In this document: piece after piece, positions 30,621 through 41,313 of the stretch | Layout: each line of letters begins with the position of its first letter | Position numbering within the stretch: position 1 is the first letter of the stretch | Assembly (NCBI GenBank): GCA_033297075.1 | Contig: MU858253.1 | Coordinates: 1 to 62,927 of the forward strand | DNA length: 62,927 nt | DNA from: Rhypophila decipiens | Taxonomy: Eukaryota > Ascomycota > Sordariomycetes > Sordariales > Naviculisporaceae | Direction: 5' to 3' | The notes under the pieces: generated by a model | Database searches by the model: none | What the model was told of the DNA's origin: nothing | The model's input: the letters and a program-made list of their open reading frames with translations, nothing else | Translations under genes and position numbers: made by a program

Positions 30621-30890
30621 GATCGTAGTGGGACTTGAGACGCGAGCATTTTGGGAAAGCTCGGCCTTGAACGATGGCGGTATCAATGTCATCGCCGGTA
30701 TAATATTCATCCTCCTCTTCGACAACCTGTCGCTTTCGCTTGGGTTCAGGATTCTTACCATAAATATTTGCGGCTAGTCGTCGATGCGACCGCACGCCCG
30801 TCTGCCTCTCTGAGCCCCCACGAGTCACTGGCGAGAGCTTTGTTGGTTGATCTGACGATAGAAGTAATCATTCCGAGTAGGGTGTTTAGA
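30621..30890 (-). pseudogene. Repeat tile and basic/acidic exon fragment
   Basis: The minus-strand frame reads IYGKNPEPKRKRQVVEEEDE, then YYTGDDIDTAIVQG, before entering the repeated tile (30621-30668). KNPEPKRKRQ looks like a nuclear localisation signal. Upstream, TTTATG-GTAAGA could be a donor, so the KRKR stretch may be intron read-through. Parent unknown. Confidence 0.3.
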
Positions 30891-32883
30891 AATATGGAAT
30901 GGCTGTGGAAGAAAAAGCATGGTGTATTTGTAGTTGAGAGGAAATTTGGAGAGAAAAGATGTGGGTGAAAGGGGAGCTGCCAAAGTTGATTTAGGGCAAA
31001 CAGTTGAGAATAAGTGGGTACTAATTTCGCAGCCTGACACACGTCGAGGAGAAAAGACCGAAAACGGAAATAAAATGACCACGAAGGTTCGATACGTTGC
31101 AGGCCACTATGACGACTGTGCGGTAACCATGACTTAGTTGAATCAAAATTTCTCTCCAATCTTTTTCAAAGAATGAATTGAGGAAATGGGATCACTCGTG
31201 ATTATTTCATGTGAGCGGAAAATGTGCCTCCAAGCAGAACATGCCGGTGGCGGATGCTATAAATTACTGAAAGATCCTTTGTGTTCCATCTATCGTTTCT
31301 AGCCCAGATTGATTTCCATTTAGGTTGACACAAGTTTAATCACACCGGTCATATTCTTGCTCGTGACGGAGTAACGTTCCTTCTATTTACGTTCAGAACC
31401 TTGGCCACCCAGTCAAGATGTAGCTTGTAGAAATGTTGTTGATAGCCAAGAACGAGAAGAATCTCAAAACCAAACTGTCCTCATCACAATGGAGGCTGAT
31501 CTCACTTTCTAGGTTCTCAATTACATCTGTCTGCCTCCGCCTAGGCCGAAGTTTCCTAGCCATCAAACCATCCGACCAGAACGTCTCGAGGGGAAACTCT
31601 ACCTCACACAATCGGTGACGCAACCAGGAAGTGGTCCATGCCCTGAATCGAATCCTGATATGTATATACGCCTTCAAAAGCCGCGGCTACACAGCTGTGG
31701 AGTCTGCGAAGACGGATCCCCAAAGGCCGCAGCTGAGCTTTTCCTCGGAGAAAGTATCTAACGCCTCTTTTAACATGTACAACTAGGAATGCTCCCCTTA
31801 CATCTACCATGATCGCAATTCCCGGCAAAAAGCCCCAGAACGCTGGGTTTGGTCAACCCTCCACCCCAGTTCAAGAGGTTACCCTCAACACGCTCAGGTT
31901 ATGCGCCCAGAATCACCAAGGCGATCGACCCATATCCTCCGAGTTGACTTTGGATATCATCCGACAGGCTCCATGTAAGGTCCACCCTGCCACCCCCACG
32001 GCCGCATGTTCATTGTATTTTGGTCCCGTGGGACAGTGGTAAAGCTAGGCTTAAGTATTCGTAAGTTGTAGCCGTAAACAAGAAACTATAACAATCGTGA
32101 TGACGGTGGTGCGAATCATCGGGCCGTGGCGGAAGGAACAGAGGAGTGTCCTAACGATGCGCCATGATCCTGAGGGTCTTTAGAAACTGAAGCTATTGCT
32201 GGAACAATGGAAAGGGACCAACCCACCTGAGTTTCGACGGCGCAAAACCGAAAGGCAGATTCTTCAGAGCAATTTTTCAGGACGGCCATGTCCTCACAAC
32301 GATATTCAAACATATCCAGATTGCCCACAGCCTCCCCTTTCCTTCGCAGTCAGCCTTGTCTCCGAAGCCTGGAATCCGCCGTCGCATGTCAGGAGAGTTC
32401 ATGAGCTCTTGAGGGACTGGCCTCTCCTCGAGACACATCGTCGATGTCCCTTCGCGCAATAATTAACCTCCAAAGCATACTGTTGCTGACGGGCTAAGGT
32501 TCTAGGGGTTTACTAATCAGTACGGAATCCGATCGACAGCTCACAGCATGACATACTTTTGACAGCTTTATTTCTGAGCTTCTCAGCTTTCACCCCGGCA
32601 GGATTTGCGCCATCGACCTAGAAAAAGAACGAGTGTATTTCCGCACTCATCCTGGCGGCCTCGCTGGTCAACGATCTTGGCCCGAGTCTTGTGTGTCAGG
32701 AGAACCAGGACCGGCACCAGCAAGGAGATTTGAGGCGTCCGCGGAGAACATGCGGGCCTTGAGCACTCTCTGTTGACCGCCCTGGGCTGGACGGAGAAGT
32801 AGCGTGTGTCCATCTCGTGGCTGTCGCTGGCATAAGAGCCTCCACTTAAGCATAGGGTTGTGGCTGTTGTGATGAAGTCCCTA
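30891..32883. other. Gene-poor region, 2 kb
   Basis: No domain-bearing frames. The first 250 bp read on the minus strand look like an AT-rich leader running into the fragment at 30621-30890. Nothing is recognised in 31.2-32.6 kb. Confidence 0.35.
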
Positions 32884-32975
32884 GGGCATGCGCAGTGGTC
32901 TAGTGGTATAATTAGAAACCATAGCCTCGCGCTTTCTGGGGTAGCCAGTGGGTTTGATTTCCCGGACAACACAGA
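32884..32975 (+). pseudogene. tRNA-Pro-like relic
   Basis: GCGCAGTGGTCTAGTGGTAT is the D-arm and A box of fungal tRNA-Pro, and GGGTTTGATTTCCC is a damaged B box at the right distance for an intron-containing tRNA. The acceptor arms (ATGCGCA and GGACAAC) do not pair and the T stem is only 3-4 bp, so this is not functional. Confidence 0.4.
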
Positions 32976-33468
32976 GGCTGTTGACAAGATGGACATACTG
33001 CGCTGGTGCCTTGACTTTATTTACCAGGCCGCGCAGCGAGAAGCATCGCGCTCCCCGCGCGGGAGGCAGAGAATTGAAGAGGGAAGGGTCTTTGTTTGCA
33101 TCGTAATCGAATATTGTCAAGTTGACAACACGTATCTGAAATTTCGAGTTCTCAAGGAAGTTAGGGGAGGCTGATCTGCTCGTTGTTTTGCGACCACCAT
33201 GGGCCATGGCCTGTGTCCATGGGAGACTGCAGAGACAACTCCTCCAAACCCGCGAGGCCGTCTCCCACCATCGGCATTCTGCCAGGCGGTAGGAGCCTTT
33301 AGCGCGTAGCATCCCAGTCGTGACGTGCCTTCCCAACAGAGGGAATATCGCGCTTTCCCCGCCTGGTCAATGCGGTGACTGACTGGTACCAGCCCTGACC
33401 AGCAGGACGACCGCGAAAAAGTGGGGCACTTGACTTGCTGTCTGCTTCGTTTCTGAGGAAGTCATAGC

Positions 33469-33474
33469 TATAAA
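33469..33474 (+). promoter_or_regulatory. TATA box of the 33666 gene
   Basis: TATAAA 195 nt upstream of the ATG at 33666, followed by a C/A-rich leader and a leader intron (33600-33653: donor GGTAAGTAC, branch CTAAC at 33641, acceptor CGCAG). Confidence 0.55.
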
Positions 33475-33665
33475 TTCAAAGATTTGCCGGGCATCGGTCG
33501 TTCTTGCTCCTGCAACAAACAAAAGTCTCCCTACCCACACAAAAAAAAACCAAGCCTGCCAGTTTTTCTTTTTTAAGATAAAAAAACAATCAAAGCTCGG
33601 TAAGTACTTGATTATCCGTCTGCATTTGCTTATTTGTTTGCTAACAAACGCAGAAGAATTTCGGA

Positions 33666-34093
33666 ATGAAGAGAAAGTTTGCCTGCCTTGAGCAGGATCA
33701 GGCGTCCGCTCCGGTGGCCGAGTAAGTAATTCCCTTTTCTCAATCTATCCACATCTTTCACACCATCGCCTTGCCGGATATTCACCATCCACAAACACAT
33801 TACTTTACAAACTGCCATTCATCCATGCTAACCATTGAATTGTCTTGACTCACAGGCAGCAGCAGCAGCCCAGCACCACCGCCACCACCACCACCAGCGC
33901 TCCCGCTGGTAGACGATCCCAGATCGTCTACGAGGCCCCCGAGGTCATTTACGACTGGGGGTTCTACCCGCGGTACACGCGGCAAAGCCGCGTGTACCAA
34001 CGGCAGTGGGAGATGCAGCAGCAGCAGGAGCAGCAGAGGCTGCAGGCGGCGGTGGCATGGGCTGAGGCCGAGTATTACTGTTTGAACGAGTGA
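33666..34093 (+). CDS. Small protein, founder of a local repeat family
   Basis: 97 residues from exons 33666-33721 and 33856-34093 (intron 134 nt, GTAAGT...CACAG; frame kept). A full promoter-leader-intron set precedes it (TATA box at 33469, leader intron 33600-33653), so it looks like a working gene. Protein: a basic start MKRKFACLEQD, a QQQQ and Thr/Ser-rich stretch, APAGRRS, the core QIVYEAPEVIYDWGFYPRY (about residues 43-61), then a QRQWEMQQQQEQQRLQAAVA helix and an acidic end. No signal peptide, membrane helix or known domain. The core is repeated in two broken copies at 29756 and 30561. A perfect 12-bp hairpin lies inside the coding sequence just after the core. Function unknown; the MKRK start and Gln-rich helix would suit a nuclear protein (inference). 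Confidence 0.65.
33972..33998. repeat. Perfect 12-bp hairpin inside a coding sequence
   Basis: GGTACACGCGGC-aaa-GCCGCGTGTACC, in frame within the gene at 33666 (encodes YTRQSRVY). In copy B the same place reads TGGTACTTCTGGCATTGCTA and has only weak symmetry. Confidence 0.8.
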
Positions 34094-35485
34094 GGGGGGC
34101 GGGGCGATCGGGACCGGCGTTGGCGGGGGGCGTTTTTTTGGGGGCGGGTTTTTTTAAAACCCAAAATCAAAGTCATCTTCTCACGTCCTTGTTTAACCAT
34201 TTTGATTGTGACTTTGTCTTATGTGTCTTTATCTCTACTACTTGTAGCGGGAAAGCCTTGAGCCCTTCCTTTCCAATCTTATGTGAACCCGCTCGGTTGC
34301 CATTTCTTTGCCGTATCCCAAGTACACGGGAGGTGCGAAAATGGCAGTCTGAAAAAGGATAAGCTTATTAACTGGCCAAAATTATCGCTGCTTATTATTA
34401 TACATGACTGTCAACACCTGACTCTCGCTTCCCTAGAAGTATGAGGCCCGGTATTGTGCAGCACGTTGGGAATATTAGCGCATGGGAGTGTCTTCCTCCT
34501 CCTCGTCGTTACCCGCTGGAAATACGAAGGAACTACACTGGATGGGCGTGATGAGACTGGCGTTCGCTGCCCGCTAGATTGGGCGTTTTGGAGGGTGCCG
34601 CTACGCGGCCTCATCCCCGTCTAAAATGGGAATACCAATAACAAAAGAAAGGATGACTTTATTTCGGTCTGGCATCAATTTACTTGAAAGAACAAATCCC
34701 GTCAAAAACATCCAGCGGTAGGAGTGAACAGTGGAAAGCTCGGCCCATGAAAAGAAAATGCTTGCGGCACATCCAGAACTCCTGCCGTGCGTGGAGATCA
34801 GCAAGACATTGCCAGCACCAATCTTCAGTAGCATTCGCTTCATTACATCTGGACGGGACTTCAAGTTGCCTTCTGGGCTATGAGATGAGAGCTGCCTCGT
34901 AGGCTAGGTATGTCGGTGTGGCTTAGTGTGTGGCCGATATGTGGCTAGTGGAGCCATTGGAACCTGGAAGTCTATGAGGTTGGCAACCAAACAGAGAGAT
35001 CTTAACCTGAGAGGAAGCTTACTCGAGTGAAAAGTCCGAGACAGCTGTGTGAAAATATTAAAATCCACTTGTCCCAACGTCACCTTGAGTGGGTTTTGTG
35101 GCGAGGCTGACAGAACTGGGGCAGAACAAAAGCCGCCAAGGGGAATTATGCGGATGTACTAAACAGCAATTCCACTTCACAGGTTAGTGTCCAAAGACGA
35201 CAGAAAGACCAACTTCTTGTAATATTATGAGGTAGTCTCTCGGCTTATGTATTATTCCCTCCGCGCGAAAATCGTCAGGCTCTCCAACACATCCAAGCAA
35301 ACGAATGAACGACTTTACCGATCATGCCTATACCTGGATACTTCCTCGATCTGGTCAGAACAGAAACCCATCCCATTCTCCCTCGACGCCAATCATAAGT
35401 AACCATCATACATGCCATCAACTCCAGCGCCAGCTTGGGCCGGCTCCTGTCCTTCTCATCATCTGCTGAGCCATCGTCCAGGCTA
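34094..35485. other. Gene-poor region
   Basis: No recognised gene; short frames on both strands only. G-rich right after the stop at 34093, then mixed sequence. Confidence 0.35.
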
Positions 35486-35770
35486 TGGGTGACATCCACT
35501 TCATTATGAACCCTGCAATACTCCATAGCCTTGTCGCCAGAGACTCGCCATGGACAAAGCCTTCACGACGATGAAGAATTGCAAGGTTGTTGATGAAGTG
35601 GATGTCGCTCGGCTGCACGTGGTGGTGCTGGGCTGCTGCCTGTGAGTCAAGACAAATCAATATGGACGAGATGGCGCCTTGTCGCCAGAGACCCGCCATC
35701 GACAAAACCTCCACGGCCATGGACAATTGCAAGGTTTTTGATGAAGTGGATGTCGCCCGCCTGCGTCTGA
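35486..35770. repeat. Local repeat array, three copies
   Basis: Copy 1 (35530-35622, +) and copy 2 (35678-35770, +) are about 80-90 % identical over 90 bp: both start CTTGTCGCCAGAGAC and contain AATTGCAAGG followed by TGATGAAGTGGATGTCGC. Copy 3 (about 35486-35525) is inverted and shorter: on the minus strand it reads ATGGAGTATTGCAGGGTTCA, then TAATGAAGTGGATGTCAC. The shared peptide in the better frame is C-K/R-V-x-D/N-EVDV. Source unknown. Confidence 0.7.
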
Positions 35771-38244
35771 ATCTCCGTCTGGGTAGCCTGGGCGATTGCC
35801 CCTTGTTCAAGAGATCCTGTACCGTAGAAGAGAACGTCAAGTTGCCAGGTTCAGGGGCCTCAATAGGAACTCAAGGATTGGCACGGCTGAGAAAAATCAA
35901 ACCACCGTGGCGACAAGGCTGGTATGGGACTTTGCCTGCGGAGCGGTCTTTGTAGACTCTAATTGGCAGTTAGTGAAAGTTTGGACATCCAATGTGAAAA
36001 CAGTTTGGGTTTCTGCCTACCTTGTTTAGCCCTGCCTTGTTGTCATTCACAAAGAAACCACAGGCCAGGCAACCGTGGCGTATCCTTTCATGCCTCCAGG
36101 CGCTCTCCGTGGTAATGGAATGAGACCACACACTCTTGCTGTACCTGAATGACGCGCAAGGCTGTCACTGTGCAACGCGTCTTTTCGCGCGTCAAGTTCG
36201 TGTTTGGTACGCGACGTGTAATGCCAGGGGTCGTTTGTGTTATTCCTATCGCTTTATACGTGGTGTCCAGGTCACGTGCTCTTCTCTTGGTCCTTTGTAG
36301 CTTTAAGTATGATTCTTTCTGTGAGGATCGTGGGGTGGAGGTGGTTCGAAGTGGTTCGATTGTCGAAGAGGGCCGTCGATGTTTAGTGCAGGCTCGTTAC
36401 TCGGAATATCGATTCAAGTTGAGGCACGACGATATTGTCAGTGAAAGCCTATGCTGACAGGGGTCTAGTTAGAAAGGAACAACGTGTGTTATTCTATGCA
36501 AAGGGGAAGGGACTGACTTTAGACGTGCGTCTATTGGATGATGGATGGGTGCGACACCTCCTTCCAGGGTTCTTGGGATTGTTTCCGGTCGATTGGAGTG
36601 ACCAAGTTGTTGCTTGAAAAGCTCGAGTGTTGGCAGTTCTGGATGATTCTCTGGAGGTGCCGACCGGTCGAGCTGTTTGAGTGGAGCCAGGTAACAATTA
36701 CCTGACAGACGGGTGCCAAAGGAGTGATAGAAGGTTGGTTCAAAGGGGAAAAGAAGTAAGCGAGCAAGGTAAAATCGGGAAACAAGCTGGGATAGAATAA
36801 CAAGCAGCTTCATGCAACCATGCGAGAAGGCAAAATGCATGTTAAGGGTGTAGTAGGGTGTTAAGAAGAAAAGCAAAAGGGGAAAAGCAGTCGCTGCAGG
36901 GCCATAGACTGACCCGTGGTAGGCAGGACTGACTTGGGGGGAATGGTTTCGATTATTGTGTGCTATAGGAAAGGAAATAAAAAAGAGACAGCGTAGGTAG
37001 AGGAAGCTACGGAGAGTCGAACTGCAACGGTGTGGTAATGTGGGAAGGACCCTTGCAGTTGAGCTATGGGTACCTGCCCACGCAAAAAAAAAAATAGTAC
37101 AGTACTCGGACAGTGGGCGTCGGCCCTCTGAGCAACCCGAACCCCATTTCAGGCCGAGCGTCGTATCCGAATCATGAACCCAGACCCCATTTCAGGTCTG
37201 GGAACGGACATACCGTGTCCACGGGTGGAGGCCAGCGGGCACCTCCACGAATACCAGGCCGAAATTTGGCACCTATATAGCTCATAGCCAGCCCCACAGT
37301 GTCATTGCTCCTCCCGAAGGAGTCTCCCTTGGCAGAGTTTATGTGGGGCGGTCCTGCTCTGGCCAGGGAGCAAGGGGCAGGCAGATACCAGATGACCCCC
37401 TCAGCGAGTCAGCCAACTACACGTTCCCTCTGGCCCCCAGCGCGCATCTTACCCCCACTGTTTCCGCCCAAGGCCGTTGAATGACCCCCTGTGTACTGAA
37501 TACTCTAGGTTCTGCTCCAGCAGCCATGACCTTCACGATTGCTTCTCCTTTTCATGGAATGACTCCTTTGTTTTGCATCAAACTCAAATGTTTGACGGTT
37601 TCCACAACACCTTCGCATCGCTACCACCAACCCTCAACCACCAAGCGACGGCAAGATTAGTGCTGGAAACCAAGGCAATTATTGGTACTTTCTATTACTA
37701 TCGGTGGATGCAGCTAACCACGTGGTAGGCAGCTCAAGCATGAGCTAAGGTCGAAGCCAGCAGTCTCCTAGCCCTACCGACCCAATTTAGAGCGCATGGC
37801 ACGAACCATATCCATGAATTATCCCGCGCCGGCTAGCCACCTCCAGCCTCGACCCAGTCGATACCTGCGAAAGCCCCTTGATCGACAAACGAACTCGTTC
37901 CCACCGACCGATGGTCCCCATCAGCGACCCTGAGCAGACAAGAACAAGGAAATAACGTTGCCTGGATAGGGAAGAGTAGAACAAACATGGACCACAACAA
38001 GGGAAAAAGACAGCGAAGGAGAGGCTGGCTCAAGTCTCAACACGGTCCGGTGCCTCTTGGAGTCATTGCGTCGGGTTGGCCAGCTCTGCGAATAAAGGCG
38101 CACCGTGGAAGATCATGGCAGCATGGTGTGGTTTTGTGTCCTTCTTGTTCTGAAATATCGATAACATCTTCGCTACTGCCTGGCCACAACAAAGCGAGTA
38201 TTCTTCGCCTAGCCGAGAGCATCTTTCACTGCTTGTCCCACAGC
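35771..38244. other. Gene-poor region, 2.5 kb
   Basis: No recognised gene. At 37141-37200 a short motif, ACCCCATTTCAGG, occurs twice about 45 bp apart. At about 37010-37080 the minus strand has a tRNA-like pattern that I do not accept (see rejected list). The 37.3-38.2 kb frames show no domains. Confidence 0.35.
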
Positions 38245-39284
38245 CTAACTCAGCCAGCCCTCCCTGGCCATAGCCGCCGCCGTCCACTCGTCCAATTGTT
38301 CCGCCAACTCCTCATCCTTTGCCTTGTCACTCTCCCACCACAACTCACCGCATCGGCTATAAATATCGATATACCCGCCGCTCTGCTCGGCTTTCATATC
38401 CTCACTAGCGGCGCAAAACAATGTATTCCACGAGCCTTTATCTGCATCCCAAACAAGTCCCAGAAACCTGTATACCGCCAAGACCCAGATTTCCATTCCA
38501 CCGCTTTGCGCCGACGAGATGTTTGTTTCAACCGGACCAGGATGCACAGCCGATGTCCAAATCTCGCCCTCGCCTGCCCTGGCAGTAGGTGATCCCGGGC
38601 CGTACATTCTATGCAGGGTCTTGGCGTGGAGGATATTCGCCAATTTGCTCTGTCCGTAGCGCGTCCACGGCGTGCCGGCTTCTTTCAACGAGGGATCGTC
38701 CAGGTTGATGCCGCATTTGGGCGCGGTGAGGTGGCCTGACGATGTGAGATTCACAATGCGAACAGCTCCTGGAAGTAACCCCTTGGCGGTTCGCAACATC
38801 AGGGGAAGAAGACGACTAGTCAGAAGCCAATGGGCGAGATAATTCGTCTGCCATTGCGCTTCGTGGCCGTCGGCGGTCATTTCGAAGGGCGTGGCGAGGA
38901 TACCGGCGTTGTTGATTAGCCCGTCTAGTCGGTCTTGTTCGGATTGGAAGAGCTCTGTCGCAGCCACGACGCTGGATAGGTCGGTTAGGTCCATTTGGAG
39001 GAGGGAGATGTTGAGGTGCAAATGGGGGTGGAGAGTCTTGATGGAGTCGATGGGGATGTTGCCCTTCGAGAGGGATCGAGCGGCTAGGTAGACGTGTGCG
39101 CCGTGGGCGGCTAGGTGGGATACTGTGTGGTAGCCTCTGAGGAGGGTGTTAATGGTCTGATCACTGTCCTCAGGGAGTCAGGGGAAAAGGACAAGCCAGG
39201 GACTTACATGCCGGAATTACCACCAGTGACGATGAACACTTTGCCCGTGAGGTCGGGTAGAGAGTCGGGGCGGAAGCGAGACAT
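38245..39284 (-). CDS. Short-chain dehydrogenase/reductase
   Basis: 322 residues from exons 39284-39208 and 39136-38245 (intron 71 nt; frame kept across GGNSG-IGYHT). It has the SDR fold signatures: cofactor motif TGGNSGIG near residue 20, an Asp following the third strand (QMDLTDLSS), NNAG (LINNAGILA), the catalytic Ser in VNLTSSGH, YGQSKLANI as YxxxK, and the HPGPVETN block. The sequence is of the retinol-dehydrogenase/WW-oxidoreductase-like type common in fungal clusters. It would oxidise or reduce a small-molecule alcohol or ketone with NAD(P)(H). It is the first gene of a run of metabolic and transport genes (38-56 kb). Confidence 0.9.
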
Positions 39285-39819
39285 GACCTTGTCGACTTTG
39301 GCTGGTTGCAGTGAAGCTTGGAAAAATATGGTAATGTTGAGTTGGAAGTTGTTGTCAGGATACTATGGAATGGGTCATCATTTGCTCGGGGTATAGGAAT
39401 GTCTTTATATTTTCATGGGCCCATTCTGGCTCCAGCTCCAACTCTCGTCCTCTTGCACTCAGTCTTCAGCAACATCGATACCCAGCATTGTGACTCGGAC
39501 TTGGTGTTGTTCCCGCTTGAGGGAGTGGAGGATGGGTGACAGGGGTAAAGATACTACCATATGCATGTGAGCAGCTTGCATGAGACTAGCCTAATCAGGC
39601 AATCCGAGTCGACTCCGACCAATTATATATCGTGATTTATGTACAGCACGCTGCGCCTCCTTATACTCGCGTCACAGATCCTTTAAAGGTATGAGGTCCC
39701 CGTCCCTGTCCGACCTCGATGTGAGCCACCCGCAGCTATGTCCATTCATGATGAATTCTTTTCTTTAACTCCTAACGCCACACGAAGAGCCCGCAATTCT
39801 GTCTGAATCATTCTGAACC
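39285..39819. other. Divergent promoter region, SDR / bZIP
   Basis: 535 bp between the divergent SDR and DUF3425 genes; shared regulation is possible. No clear TATA box. Confidence 0.4.
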
Positions 39820-40912
39820 ATGTCGAGAACAAACCAACCTCCAATCGCATCCGCACCGCCAAGGATCCAGCTCGTGGCCATGCCGCAGCTGACGGAGGCG
39901 ATCACTCGCCATGATGACTGGACTGGCACCACGAACGCTGCAGCTCGTCGACGGGCACAGACGAGACTCAATACCCGGGCATACCGTGAGTCAGCTTGCT
40001 TTCCTGTGTGTAAGAGAAAAGGAAAACGCCTAATCCACCATCACAGGAAAACGTAAGGCACAGCAAGTACAAGAAGCTTCAGGGGAATCATCGTCCACTG
40101 CCCCCGCCGCCGGTTCGTCAACCTCAGTCGAACCACTCGGGCCACCCACGACGGCAGCAAAAGTCGAATCATCAGTCCCATACTGGGACGACACCCAGCA
40201 GTCTATTCTAAGGATTCCCATGTCCCAGAAAACCAGGATATACAACCCCCGAGCTCCCCTTCTCCAACCAAATACCGATCCCTCCAACACTAGCATCAGT
40301 AAACCTAAAATAATCTTCCCCCTATCTCAAGACCACCTAATAACCCTCCTACAATTCAACTCCCTCCGCGCCCTATCCGTAAACCGCACCTTCCTCTCCG
40401 GCATCTTGACAACGCCGCTAGACTGCGCCATCGAAATCCCTGACCACATCTTTCCCTTCCTTTCCCCCGAGCGTCAAAGGCAGATCCCGCCCTCCCTCTT
40501 GCCAAGCAAACTTCAACAGGAGATCCCTCACCCCGACTGGATCGACCTTTTCCCTCTCCCTTCCGGGCGCGATTCTCTGATCCTAGCTAGTCTAGCAAAA
40601 GAGTTCGATGAAGATGAGCTCTTTGCAGATTGTGTTGGGGGATTGTATGAGGGATACCCGGATGATGAGATGGAGCGGAGGGGTTTCATTGCTTGGAGTC
40701 CGCCGTGGGATATCAGGGGTTGGGAGATGAGTGAGGGGTTTGTAAACAAATGGGGAAGGCGGTTGTTTGGGGACGGTGTGTTAGAGGAGATGTTACAGTC
40801 TACGAATCGTTGGAGGGTTGAGAGGGGAGAGGAGGGGTTGGTTCTTGAGGCTGAAGACGAGGAGGAGGTTGTTCGAGATCAGATTGTGTGCTTGCCTACA
40901 ATACTTACATAG
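39820..40912 (+). CDS. bZIP-like transcription factor with DUF3425
   Basis: 343 residues from exons 39820-39985 and 40047-40912 (intron 61 nt, inside the basic region; frame kept). The basic region reads AAARRRAQTRLNTRAYRKRK (about residues 41-60), with the NxxAxxxR-type pattern of DUF3425-associated bZIP proteins, followed by no long leucine zipper. The C-terminal DUF3425 domain begins near residue 150: LSQDHLITLLQFNSLRALSV, then FLSGILTT, LPSKLQQEIPHPDWIDLFP, GWEMSEGFVNKWG. Such proteins often sit in secondary-metabolite clusters as local regulators. Placed head to head with the SDR and next to the transporter, so it may control this cluster (inference). Confidence 0.88.
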
Positions 40913-41313
40913 CCGTGCTCATACCCTGTGAAGCAATCTCATGAGTTTAAAGAAGGAAAATTCATCATTCTTCAGATATTTTATGTTCTTTTGCAAAATC
41001 AAGGTCTACAAACCATCTTTAATATTAATCCACGTAAAAACGACAGTCTAACAAGGAAAATATAATGATAAATCTCTCTTTATTGACGTTTGACAGATTC
41101 ATGGATTCGATTGATTTGCGTTCGAAGCTTTCTTTTATTATATGGACTCTTTCTTCTTTCGGAAGTACCATTTGCCGTGGGTTCAGCTTGTAATATATCT
41201 CGGACAACTCATACTGCAGCAGTGAACAAACCTGCACCAGTTACGGGCCCTTTGCTCTACATTACTCTACAACCCTTGGGCTATCTCTTCCACTTGTGGC
41301 CCTACTTGATATA
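40913..41313. other. Convergent 3' region
   Basis: AT-rich, between the convergent bZIP and MFS genes; holds both 3' ends. Nothing else is seen. Confidence 0.4.

Noticed and set aside
37008..37085. tRNA-like pattern on the minus strand (TAGCTCAACTGC ... CAGTTCGACTCTCC)
   Set aside because: A-box and B-box-like words are at the right distance, but the acceptor and D stems do not pair. At most a tRNA-derived fragment.
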